A stretch of DNA of 64,000 nucleotides from contig CM051456.1 in assembly GCA_028274465.1 (NCBI GenBank), positions 79,098,753 through 79,162,752 on the forward strand. The letters run 5' to 3'. Positions within the stretch are counted from its first letter, which is position 1. Every line of letters starts with the position of its first letter. The position numbers and the translations under genes were made by a program. Origin of the DNA: Plantago ovata (Eukaryota; Streptophyta; Magnoliopsida; Lamiales; Plantaginaceae). Shown in pieces: positions 54,592-64,000 of the stretch. Under the pieces are notes generated by a model. The model was not told the DNA's origin and searched no databases. It worked only from the letters and a program-made list of their open reading frames with translations.

Positions 54592-55863
54592 TGATGAATG
54601 TGTATTTTACACTTTCATTCGAGTCTTTTTCACCTATTTTAGCTATCCTCTATGTTAATTTAGCTATATTTTAATGCATTTTATTAGAATAGTGTCACGT
54701 TTCCCTTTAGATTTTATTTTACAGGTTTTGGTTGAAATTCGAGGATTTCCGGGCAATTATATTGAAGTTGACAAGGAATTGGTGTTCCAGAAGCCTATTT
54801 GGAGCATCTGAAGGTTTCCGGATAGGATTTGGAGTCTAGGGGCCGAATCTGGAGGTTAGAAGGCTACTAGAAGACAGAAACCGAGTCCGAAAAGGGGAAG
54901 AAATCCAAAAACGCGTCGAAAACGCGGAATTCCGCGAATTTCTCTCCGGGGCGACCGCCGCGCGTGTGGGGCGAACCGCCCCACAATAATTCGAAGCCTA
55001 TATATAGTTGCTCAGTTTTCTCCGAAAATCATACTTTTCCAGACCTACTTTCTCACCTCTCTCTGTAGTTTTAGGTAGGGACTTCCCAGAGCCTGTTCTG
55101 GGGGTCCGTAGCTTAGGGGATACTTTTTCATAGCGGATTGGAGCTTGTAGGATCGCAATTTTTCGGAGATTGACAACCTTCGGTAACTTGTATCTTACAG
55201 TTTAATCTACTTATTGTTATTTATCTTTCAACATGTTTTCTTCTATGATTTCTGTTGATTGCATGCCTATTATGAGTAGCTAAACCTATCGTTGGTGGTA
55301 GTATGTGAATTCTTAGCGAAGGGAAGATAATCATGCTAATGGCTATATCGCGCATTATACTCCGTGTCATTGCTTTATTTCGTTGATCAGGCACAACCTA
55401 AATTCTCGTATGTTGTATTAATTATTATGCACAATTGGACACTTGTCGACCTGGACGCGAGTTTATCTTCGTAGTGTTGAATAATTACGGAACACATTAG
55501 GACAATAGTGATTCACTTGTCAGACCAATTATCTTCGTAGTGCTTAATAATTGCAACAGGACACTAGATTGATTCAAATATCTCTATGCAAGACCGAGGA
55601 ATTTATGCATGATTATCGACCCGTTATGCTTTGAAGGATCATACTATCACCAATCTCCATTATCTATTAGAAAAACCCCTTTGCTATCTGTCTGCTGTTT
55701 ATATTCTCTTGTTAAATAGATAAAGCTAGTTATAGTCCTGAGAGAACGACACTCGAGTCATTCTACTGCTACACTACGGTTTTCGTTGTAGTTGTGGATT
55801 GCCTTTGGCTAAATAACAAATATTATTTGCTTAAATTCGGAGCACGACATCCGCGGTTCATCA
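54592..55863 (+). repeat. 3' LTR of the inner element (1,272 bp)
   Basis: TGATGAATG ... GGTTCATCA. The palindrome array is shortened to one full unit and a remnant (54945-54985) compared with the 5' LTR. Confidence 0.93.
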
Positions 55864-55868
55864 GCGTG

Positions 55869-57967
55869 CACTAGAGAAAATAGAGGATACCGATTTCTCT
55901 GAATCTCTACACAGTCTTTTCAAGGAAATCGACGGAATGGCAGAAGCTAGAGCACTGAAAGCATGGGTTCAACCCACCAAGGATCGTATGAGGGGACCGG
56001 CGATTGTTCTTTCGTTTGCAACCCGAGATCTGGAGATCAAGAACCACGCATTCCAACAACTTCCGAGGTTCTATGGCTTATCAAAGGAAGATGTGATGGG
56101 GTACTTGCACGATATCGATGATTTTGTCAACCAACTCCCACGACCCGGAGCTGAAATAACAACGGATGAGTTGAGGATGAAGGTTTTTGCTATGGGACTT
56201 GGCGACAGAGCCAAGTCATGGTTGAGTTCTTTACCAGCAGGCTCGCTGGACACTTGGGAGAAGGTTTTTTCAGCTTTCATGGAAAAATACTTCCCTCACA
56301 CCTTGACTACCGCGCTAAAGGCGCAAATCACTGGATTCAAGCAGGACTATGATGAGACCATCTACACCGCGTTTGAGAGATTCCAAGATCTCACGAACAA
56401 GTGCCCTCACCATGGTTTTGAGCTTTCTGACCTAGTCCAACACTTCTACAATGGACTAACGTTCGAGAACCAACAAGTGGTGGATTTCCAATGCCGAGGC
56501 AATATTTGGGAGGACGGCAGAAGCCGTCTGGGCAGTTTTCGAAAGGCTTGCTAAGGGTTCGCAGTTCAAGGACCCAAGAGCAATGGTTAGGAGACGTGGA
56601 CCTGAAGCTCCACCGACTCATGAAGCCCCTATGTATAGGGGGAATGGGGATCAATTCAAGTGTTTTAACAACGAATTGAAGCAAGTCCTCAAGAGCGCCA
56701 CCGGAACAACTGTTTCGAACGAAGTATGCCGAATATGCAAGAACTATGGGCATGGGGCTCATATGTGTAGATCGGAGCTGGCATATGATGATGGCAACTG
56801 GGCTCGAGGAAGCGAAGAGGAATCCTTTGCTACGGAGTTTGGTACTCAAGAAGTTAGCTACGGACAAGACGGTAGGAATCCTCGAGGTGGATTTTGGAGA
56901 AGAGGATTCCGAAACAATCAAGGATATGTACCGGCTAACCAAATTTATGGCCCTAACCAAGACCACAGCAGGCTAAACTATGGTAATGATCACTGCGAAA
57001 ACCCCGCTCCGAAAGAGCCACCGAAGTCGAAGTCGGCTCAACTGATGGAGAACTTGCAAAAGATGGTCGATCACACACAAAGTTTTCTCAACGTTATGAA
57101 GAAGATTCCGAGAAGACTAGGGCAAGGCTTGATAAGTTGGAAGAGAGCACTAGGCATGCCCATCAAAAGATGCAAGAGTTGATCGACCGAGGAGCAAGTA
57201 GGGAACAAGGCAAACTGCCTAGCAACACCGAGAAGTCGAATGCCATTACATTGGCTGGTGATCTACCTGACGAAATCACCATCAAGAAGGTTGCTAAGTG
57301 CGAGTGTTGCAAGAAGGAGAAACTTCTACAGGCCAAGGAAGAAGAGAAGGACCTTGGTTCTGACGAAAGTGAAGAGGAGCAAGAGGATCCCAAGCCACTC
57401 CCTAAAAGTTTCGATGTTAAGGTAGGGATTGGTAACCTTGAAGATGTCCGTGCCACACTAGACACGGGATCCTACTCAAACATACTCCCTTTAAATGTGT
57501 TTGAAAAGAGTAGCCTTGGAAAACTATCTGAGCATAGGGCTATTGTGCAACTGGCGGATGGATCCTTTATGAGACCCGAAGGCGTTGTGAAAAATGTGTT
57601 AGTCAAGATTGGTGAAGCTTCTGTATACACCAATTTTGTAGTTATGCCGGCGTCTGCACCTGGAACGGGGGATGTCATACTCTTAGGGCGAACGTTCTTG
57701 ACTAAACTACGCTCCGTGATGGACATCTACCAAAGAACTTGCTCTATTGAAGTAGATGGCAAGCAACACGTGTTGCAAGCCATAACTGATCCACCTGATC
57801 CGCCTGATATTTCTTTCACTACTCACTACTGTGGTCTTGCAGCCTATATTCTTTCTTATTCACAGGTTCGTGGCATGGAGAGGAGATCAATGAAGGGGAA
57901 GCCTAGTACCCGCAAAAAAGAAGAGATAGGCGCAGACAGGAGTCGAGTCAAAGACTTTAAACAATGA
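55869..57967 (+). pseudogene. gag: Gag and protease of the outer element, frameshifted
   Basis: Resumes after the inner copy as ALEKIEDTDFSESLHSLFKE and MAEARALKAW (ATG 55937), and is very close to the inner Gag through QCRGNIWE. A 2-nt deletion near 56513 and a 1-nt deletion near 57090 shift the frame. The zinc knuckle (CRICKNYGHGAHMC) and protease (LDTGSYSNILPL, GDVILLGRTFL) are still readable in the later frames. Broken by the nested insertion and these indels, so it gives no full product. Confidence 0.88.
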
Positions 57968-59047
57968 CGCTATCTGGGAGGCAACCCGGAATTTTTATCG
58001 CTATCTTTACTGCTTTTTTGCATGCATTCATTCTTGAACTATTTGCTTCTCGTATGCGAATTTGTTCATGTCTGTGTCGTATATGCTTATGTTTGAGTGA
58101 GATTTTTCGAGTGGTTTTATGAGAAAATTGGTTTTGGGGATTAAAACCGCGTTTTCTGACGACAGGAACCGTCTCCCCGCAACGGGGAGCACGGGGCGAA
58201 CCGCCCCATGTGGGGGGCGAATCGCCCCGTGTGGGGCGACTCACCCCGCACCTGGGGCGAACCGCCCCACGGCTCCAGTAAGTCAAAAACGCGGATTCTT
58301 CCTCTTTACCTCATTTTCTTCATATCTTCATCATTCCTCCTCCCCAAAAACCGAAAATCGCGATTTCATCTTCAAAATCTCATAACTTCTTCATTTCTTG
58401 ACCAAATTTAGTGTTCTTTAGCTTAAATCGAAGCCTATTACATGATCTATCTTTCCATCCGAACAGATTTTGTCCTAATGCATTAGATTTTCAGATTTGA
58501 GGTATCATCCTAAGAACCCTAATTTTCGAATTTGGGGGTTTTCTATTTTGAGCTTCAATTATGCTTATTTGATGCATGGGTATGTTGTTTGTGTGATTAG
58601 AAGTGTTATTTACTATCAATTGCATGCTCAATTTTGCTTGGATTGTTGATTTGGGAATTTTGCTACTAGATGATATATCTTGTTATGCAATATGTCTTTA
58701 TCTTTGATTTCTTGCATATGATTGTGTTTATTGATGTAATGTTGGTGGATTTGATGGTAGAATGCTAAATTGTTGAGTATGAGGATTTATGATGGTAGCA
58801 TTTTTCGCTACTATGGTATGAATTGAGCCTTGTTATCTAGGATATTGGTTGTCTAGTAAGAGCATAATGTGATGTATTGCATGTAGTAGTTACATTGGTA
58901 TGTTGCATGATGAAGAATCTAGGCTAGAAATTAAGGTTTGGGGAGCTCGATTGTTGATTTTATCACTTGTGTGTTTCGTTCTTACACTAGCATATGCTTG
59001 AGTCAGTTTTGTGTCATACGAGGTACTAACTGTTGTTTGTAGGAACC
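57968..59047 (+). other. Leader between Gag-protease and ORF2, outer element
   Basis: Palindrome array at 58186-58272 (GGGGCGAACCGCCCC twice, GGGGCGAATCGCCCC, a GGGGCGACTCACCCC unit). The candidate intron 58502-59042 (GTATCATCC ... TTTGTAG) is 541 nt, the same length as in the inner copy although the sequence is clearly diverged. Confidence 0.55.
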
Positions 59048-59773
59048 ATGCCAAGGGAAAGGAGCATTCCCGTATGATTTCTATGAAGTATTGGAGGGGG
59101 ATCGATTACAACCATGTCAAGAAGAGTGGCCTCGTTGGACGTGCGTTCGAGCCAAAGGGTTTTGCAACAACGTCGTGGATTACCCAAGAGGAGGAGCTAG
59201 AGTACACTTGGAGTAAGGACTCCTATGCCTATTCATGCACCACCGAAGGGATAGAAACCATTATTACGTCAGCAATCCATCACAAGGACTGCAAAGTTCG
59301 AGTGAACTGGAAGGCACCGGGATATTCTCGCCGCAACGGATTCAATCATGAGTTCGCAGTTGCTAGAAGGTTCCTAAGCGCTAGCTTGGTTCCAAAACAT
59401 AATGACATGGGTGCCCAGCCCCTCGTTGGGGTGCCCCTTGCCTGCCTCTAAAGGGAGCATCATATAGAAATTGGGAGCATCAACTGTAGAGAATGTGGTC
59501 GACATAGGAAAAAACGGAAAACAACCTCTGAATATCCGAGCAGCTTGCTGTAACCTCCACGGGGTGTAAAACATTGGAGAGGGAGGTTCTGATACCACTG
59601 CCCTTTCCCCTTCAATAGTTCACAACCTGTTGGAGAGATATCGGGTGGAAGATTCCATAACAGAGGCGGCCAATCTTGAAGATTCCCTTCGACACTGCAA
59701 CTCTACTAGTGACGATGTGCGTGACAATAGTGACAATGAAGACAATAGGGACAATGATGATACAGATGGTTGA
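59048..59773 (+). pseudogene. Diverged ORF2 of the outer element
   Basis: ATG 59048 opens at the place matching the inner ORF2, but the protein differs almost throughout. Traces of common descent are RFLSASLVPKHNDMG against KFCISDLIPRKNDTW, IEIGSI against IDIGHI, and TALSPSIVHNLLERYRVEDS against AALSPSIIEVQLNRYQLKNP. Frameshifts near 59040-59075 and 59450 and a shortened N-terminal part make it non-functional. It ends with an Asp/Asn-rich tail (DDVRDNSDNEDNRDNDDTDG) and TGA 59773. Flanking sequence on both sides aligns well with the inner copy. Confidence 0.65.
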
Positions 59774-61420
59774 ATTGGTCCTATCCGATCTATCAATGGA
59801 GCTACCGCCACTACCACAAGTCCCGATGATCATATATAAGGCTCCCAGAGCAGTCCCAATAACTCACAAGCAGCATACTCAGCCGACCGAGGCCAAACCA
59901 TGGGGTAACATCTAGTATCACATCTTATTTCCTCATTTTCTTAATGCTAGGGACTAGCGTTAATTTCATGAGGGGCGATGGGATTTAAGTGATCTAGTGT
60001 CGTTAGCTTGGAGCTTGGTATTGGTAGGATGAGTATAGTACCTCGCATGCTTTATCCGTCTGCATTTGCATTTGCACGTTTACCGCTTTCTTAGATTTTT
60101 TAGGTTGCATTCACTACATTCATCCTAGGATAGTCTTGCATGTTTTATATGGAGTTTATTGCCGAATTTTTTGAACTTTTTTATTGGGTAGATCAACCAA
60201 CTATGCCATTAATCGTATGCTTCATCTCTATGAATTTGTTTGAGGTTTTTCTCGCTTGGCTTGTTACATTTATGTATTGCACTTAGTTAAGCTTGGTAGT
60301 CTCGACATCACTTAGTGGTGTTTTCTCTACTGCGGTTCACGAAGGCCTTTATAATAGGATGATGCATGTTAGGGTCTTATGGTTGTTTTCCCGAGTAATT
60401 ATGTACCTAAGAGGCAACAAGTCTTCACCATGCTTTGAGATTGCTAAATGCCTAGGAAGGAGGTAGTGTGAGGTTGTGTGATCCTTTGTTTATAACCTAT
60501 TCTTCCGAATAGGTTTGGAGAGGGGGTTACACCATCATTAGACTTGTTTTCGTTTTCCATTTCCGTATCGTGAGTTTGTTTTTCCTTTTCCGTGAATTTT
60601 GTACTCCAACCTATTCGAAAAGTCGTGTGAGTCATTTTGTTTCTCTTTTTGTTATGCTACTTCTGGCTAGAAAAAATCGAAAAAAAAGAAAGAAAAAATT
60701 CCAGGAAAAAAAAGAGAGAAAAAGGAAAAGAAAAAAAGAGAATCTGGAAAGAAAAAAAAGAAAAAATGAAAAGACCGCAAAAAAGCAAAGAAGGGTCCAA
60801 AAAAGAAAGCCAAATAGCAGTTTAGCAAAGTGTTGAGTCTTTTCCATTTTTGTATTGTTCGTAATCGTATTGTAATTTTCTATTTTTTATCTTTTTTGTC
60901 TTGAGTGTCATCTGTTCTAGACCACCCTCGTCCTGCCATTCAGGAAGTGGTGAATAGCTTAAGACTTTACTTCAGAGATGGGTAGAATAGGGGAGTGTTA
61001 TCTTTTATAGGGAACCCTCCTTCGTTTGATGAGAGCCAGTACTGGTTCGACCTCTTTTGAGGAAAGGTCTTAACATGGTGGAACAGCAGTAAGTCCTCAG
61101 TTTCATAGGCACGGGACAACCATTCGTATCTTAGTATGCTTCATTACGTCGTCACTGACTAGGTCCAAGTAGAGAATGTTACGAGAGACTATCTTGTCTT
61201 GACATAAGTGCTTATGTGGATGTGTATAAGTCAATCCAGGTATTCTTCAACCTATATTCATGCTTTGATTTATATGGTTTTTGTTCATTTGTTTTTTGGT
61301 AGATTCAGTAGATTAGTTCATTTTATTTGGCATGAGACTCCATTTTGTGTCTTGCATGTTTTTTGCATTAGAGTCTAGCTTAGTTGCTTGAGGACAAGCA
61401 AAGGTTCGGTTTGGGGAGTT
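59774..61420 (+). other. 3' non-coding region of the outer element
   Basis: Near-identical to the inner copy from about 60070 on. First hairpin at 60494-60515; the second has lost one arm (CAACCTATTCGAAAAGTCG near 60607). A/G tract at 60670-60820, polypurine tract TTTGGGGAGTT up to 61420. Confidence 0.7.
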
Positions 61421-62689
61421 TGATGAATGTGTATTTTACACTTTCATTTGAGTATTTTTCACCTTTTTTAGCTATCCTCTTTGTTAATTTAGCTATATTT
61501 TAGTGCATTTTATTAGAATAGTGTCACGTTTCCCTTTAGATTTTATTTTACAGGTTTTGGTTGAAAATCGAGGATTTTCGGGCAATTATATTGAAGTTGA
61601 CAAGGATTTGGTGTTCCAGAAGCCTATTTGGAGTATCTGAAGGTTTCCGGATAGGATTTGGAGTCTAGGGGTCGAATCTGGAGGTTAGAAGGCCACTAGA
61701 AGACAGAAACCGAGTCCGAAAAGGGGAAGAAATCCAAAAACGCGTCGAAAACGCGGAATTCCGCGAATTTCTCTCCGGGGCGACCGCCCGGTGTGTGGGG
61801 CGAACCTCCCCACACTTATTCGAGGCCTATATATAGTTGCTCAATTTGCTCCGAAAATCATACTTTTCCAGACCTACTTTCTCACCTTTCTCTGTAGTTT
61901 TATGTAGGAACTTCCCAGAGCCTGTTCTGGGGGTTCGTAGCTTAGGGGACACTTTTTCATAGAAGTTTGGAGCTTGTAGGATCGTAATTCTTCGGAGATT
62001 GACAACCTTCGGTAACATTGTATCTTACAGTTTATTCTACTTATTTTTATATCTTTCAACATGTTTTCTTCTATGATTTCTGTTGATTGCATGCCTATTA
62101 TGAGTAGCTAAACTTATCGTTGGTGGTAGTATGTGAATTCTTAGCGAAGGGAAGATAATCATGCTAATGGCTATATCGCGCATTATACTCCGTGTTATTG
62201 CTTTATTTCGTTGATCAGGCTCAGCCTAAATTCTCGTATGTTGTATTAATTATTACGCACAATTGGACCCTCGTCGACCTATACGCGAGTTTATCTTCGT
62301 AGTGTTGAATAATTACGGAACACAATAGGACAATAGTGATTGACTTGTCAGTACCTTTATCTTCGTAGTGCTTAATAATTGCAACAGGACATTAGATTGA
62401 TCAAAGATCTCCATGCAAGACCGAGGAATTTATGCGTGAATATCGACCCGTTATGCTTTGAAGGATCATACTATCACCAATCTCCATTATCTGCTAGAAA
62501 CCCCTTTGCTATCTGTCTGCTGGTTTTATATTCTAAATTAGATTTTATAAAGCTAGTTATAGTCCTGAGAGAACGACACTCGAGTCATTCTACTGCTACA
62601 CTACGGTTTTCATTGTAGTTGTGGATTGCCTTTCGCTAAATAATAAATCTATTTGACTGAACCGGAACCCGAAAAATCCGCGTTCATCA
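61421..62689 (+). repeat. 3' LTR of the outer element (1,269 bp)
   Basis: TGATGAATG ... CGTTCATCA. Palindrome CGCGGAATTCCGCG at 61752-61765 and a short array to 61815, both different from its own 5' LTR. Three CTTCGTAGTG-type units as in the 5' LTR. Confidence 0.93.
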
Positions 62690-63218
62690 GTGTTGCTGAT
62701 TAAAAGTACCAAGTTTGGTGGAGAACAAGGTTACGTTCTCTAGTTAGGTTGGAGACGAAGCAAGTGTGCTTTGGTTCCTGTTGAATCGCTCTAGGTAGGT
62801 GTTGTAAGGAACCTCAAACTTATCTTAGTGGATTCAGTCCTAGAAAGGACAATGTGGATTAGTTGAGAGATTACGCCACTCTCAGATACCACTATAAAAG
62901 TGTTTGTGTGATTTACTTACTGTACTTAGTTTTCAGCAAAGCATATCTATCTGTACACAGTCACTCACTTCACTTGCTGAAACTATCACTTACTGACAAA
63001 AGCACATATTGTATCAAAGACTTCCGCTCTCTGATTTTAAGTATCAGCAAACCTAGTTACTGAGAACTAACTTGTGCTTGCTGAGAAAGTTAAGTATCAG
63101 CAAACTCATTGCTGAAAAGTAATAAGCACTTCTGAGAAAGTTTTTAAACGACGAAAGTTTGAAAAGACTATTCACCCCCCCCCCTCTATTCTTTTCTTGT
63201 TGTTTAAAGGGACCAACA
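62690..63218 (+). repeat. 3' LTR of Sirevirus C, second part
   Basis: The duplication GTGTT (62690-62694) and then the rest of the LTR, ending with ten C at about 63175 and GGGACCAACA at 63218. The next bases (ACTGG) should be one copy of the target duplication of C; no partner is found at the D side. Confidence 0.92.
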
Positions 63219-63740
63219 ACTGGCGTACTTTTGAAAGACCTTCTCTGCCTCTTCAACTGTACATTCTTCTAATCCTCCGCACATCCCATCCACTTGAAGC
63301 CTAACATCATCACGTAGACCACCAACAAAATACCAAATCAGTTCCCCGTCGTCGAAACGGTGATGGGGGCACTCACATTTATACAACTCAAAACGTTTGT
63401 AGGTGTCACAAAACCGCTCATACTCTCCTTGCTTGAAGTGTTCGATCCTATTTCGTAAGGCAATTGTCTCATGGTAAGGCATAAATCGCGCCAAGAACTC
63501 CTCTACTACTTGGCTCCATGTTTTCAGCGATCCCGGTGCTAACCTGGATATCCAAAGCCTTGGCTCATATCCGAGAGCGAAAGAAAATAATTTCCTGCAC
63601 AATTGGTCCTCAGTGAACCCCTGTGCTGGAATTTTTGCTATTTCTTCCTCGTAGGATCTGATGAAACTTAACGGATTCATCCCCACTCCATCGTCGAACC
63701 TCGGTATACTTCTCACTACAAAACTCGTTACCTCATACCC
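63219..63740 (-). pseudogene. gag: Gag fragment of element H
   Basis: Gypsy gag capsid region: NPLSFIRSYEEEIAKIPAQG, FALGYEPRLWISRLAPGSLKTWSQVVEEFLARF, FKQGEYERFCDTYKRFELYKCECPHHRFDDGELIWYFVGGL. It aligns with the Gag at 48595 but is well diverged. In-frame TAA at 63743-63741 precedes this block (where Gln is likely ancestral), and the ORF is cut at 63219 by Sirevirus C in its C-terminal part (KVFQKYASCW). No zinc knuckle remains in the window. The first ATG-like codons here are not reliable starts. Confidence 0.8.
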
Positions 63741-64000
63741 TTATAACTCTTCTTCCAAGTATATATCTGACTCTTTCTTAACTTGCGAGAATGTAGGTGT
63801 CAAGCGAGCTTTTAAGGTCGTCATACCTGGAAATCTGGAACAGGAGTAACTCAAAACTGAAAATTAGTCTCGTTAGAAGTTTCAAAAATCTAGAAAATTT
63901 CTGGAATTCACCTAAAAAATTGAAAAAGACTAATTAAACTACTAACTCGGAGAACTGAATGCTGTAAATATAAATAAGCTAAACAGAAAAAAGGAGTATA
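63219..64000 (-). mobile_element. Element H: 5' leader and gag of a diverged Athila-like relative
   Basis: At the window end the minus strand reads TATACTCCTTTTTTCTGTTT. This matches the sequence directly after the primer site in the 44079 and 45588 elements, so the window stops just short of the primer site and 5' LTR of H. Sirevirus C is inserted in its gag. Confidence 0.75.

Larger units (their letters stand above)
45588..55863 (+). mobile_element. Athila-like element, inner copy, without RT and integrase
   Basis: Flanked by perfect GCGTG (45583-45587 and 55864-55868), inserted in the gag of the outer copy. 5' LTR 45588-48261 (split by a solo LTR), 3' LTR 54592-55863 (1,272 bp). Inside: a perfect primer site, intact Gag-protease ORF, ORF2 and 3' hairpins. 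Own length about 8.9 kb. LTRs, gag and 3' region are very close to the outer copy; ORF2 is not. Confidence 0.93.
44079..62689 (+). mobile_element. Athila-like Ty3/gypsy element, outer copy, without RT and integrase
   Basis: LTRs 44079-45346 (1,268 bp) and 61421-62689 (1,269 bp), TGATGA...TTCATCA, flanked by perfect GTGTT (44074-44078, 62690-62694). Inside: tRNA-Asp-type primer site, Gag-protease, a diverged ORF2 and a polypurine tract. Without the nested copy it is about 8.3 kb. No RT, RNase H or integrase motif occurs anywhere, so it is non-autonomous. Gag style, primer site, the GAGGACAAGCAA ... TTTGGGGAG end and an env-position ORF place it near Athila. Confidence 0.92.
34275..63218 (+). 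mobile_element. Sirevirus element C (RT to 3' LTR), with large nested insertions
   Basis: RT, RNase H, palindrome array, giant third ORF, polypurine tract and 3' LTR on the plus strand. The own sequence is about 9.1 kb; a solo LTR (38468-39670) and the 18.6 kb Athila-like element (44079-62689) make up the rest. The 5' LTR, gag, protease and integrase are absent. It ends at 63218 in a gypsy gag (H). Confidence 0.9.

Noticed and set aside
22013..63218. D and C as one element with an inverted duplication
   Set aside because: The outer flanks do not form a target duplication, and D and C differ by many independent indels.

Overview
The window is plant nuclear DNA made almost wholly of nested LTR retrotransposons. 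I recognise no host gene, tRNA, rRNA or CRISPR. The lineages (Ty1/copia Sirevirus with a third ORF after pol, a Tork-like copia, Ty3/gypsy Tat and Athila-like elements, a TRIM) point to a flowering plant with a repeat-rich genome. I cannot name the species.

Layout. (1) 1-8219 (-): Sirevirus A with 5' LTR, gag, protease, an integrase-less pol and the start of the third ORF, running off the left edge. (2) 8220 to about 14050 (+): copia element B, in which A sits; it is also cut by a solo LTR at 9692-11003. (3) About 14051-21129: Tat-type gypsy element E, pol on (-) and a spliced extra ORF on (+), cut by a solo LTR at 18221-19508. (4) 21130-22012: probable LTR fragment G. (5) 22013-34260 (-): Sirevirus D, cut by a solo LTR (23746-24940) and a TRIM (31062-31612). 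(6) 34275-63218 (+): Sirevirus C, joined head to head with D. Its third ORF is cut by a solo LTR (38468-39670) and its 3' LTR by an 18.6 kb Athila-like element (44079-62689). That element holds a second copy of itself (45588-55863), whose 5' LTR holds another solo LTR (46171-47569). (7) 63219-64000 (-): leader and gag of a diverged relative of the Athila-like family, into which C inserted.

How the parts work. The Sireviruses carry LTR promoter, primer-binding site, Gag, protease, integrase, RT and RNase H, then a very long third ORF (about 1,760 codons before damage). The Athila-like family carries LTRs, a tRNA-Asp-type primer site, Gag plus aspartic protease, and a second ORF in the env position, but no RT or integrase. 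Its copies must be moved by enzymes made elsewhere. Almost every coding region has frameshifts, stops or insertions; the best preserved is the 664-codon Gag-protease ORF at 48595-50589.

Most notable: (a) arrays of short palindromes with changing arms but a constant GCG-N3-CGC core, just upstream of the TATA box in the Athila-like LTRs and again ahead of ORF2; (b) a separate array of 17-nt palindromes between pol and the third ORF in all three Sireviruses; (c) three in-frame, stop-free GT...AG segments of 72-75 nt in the giant Sirevirus ORF; (d) an ORF2 cassette that differs strongly between two otherwise near-identical Athila-like elements.
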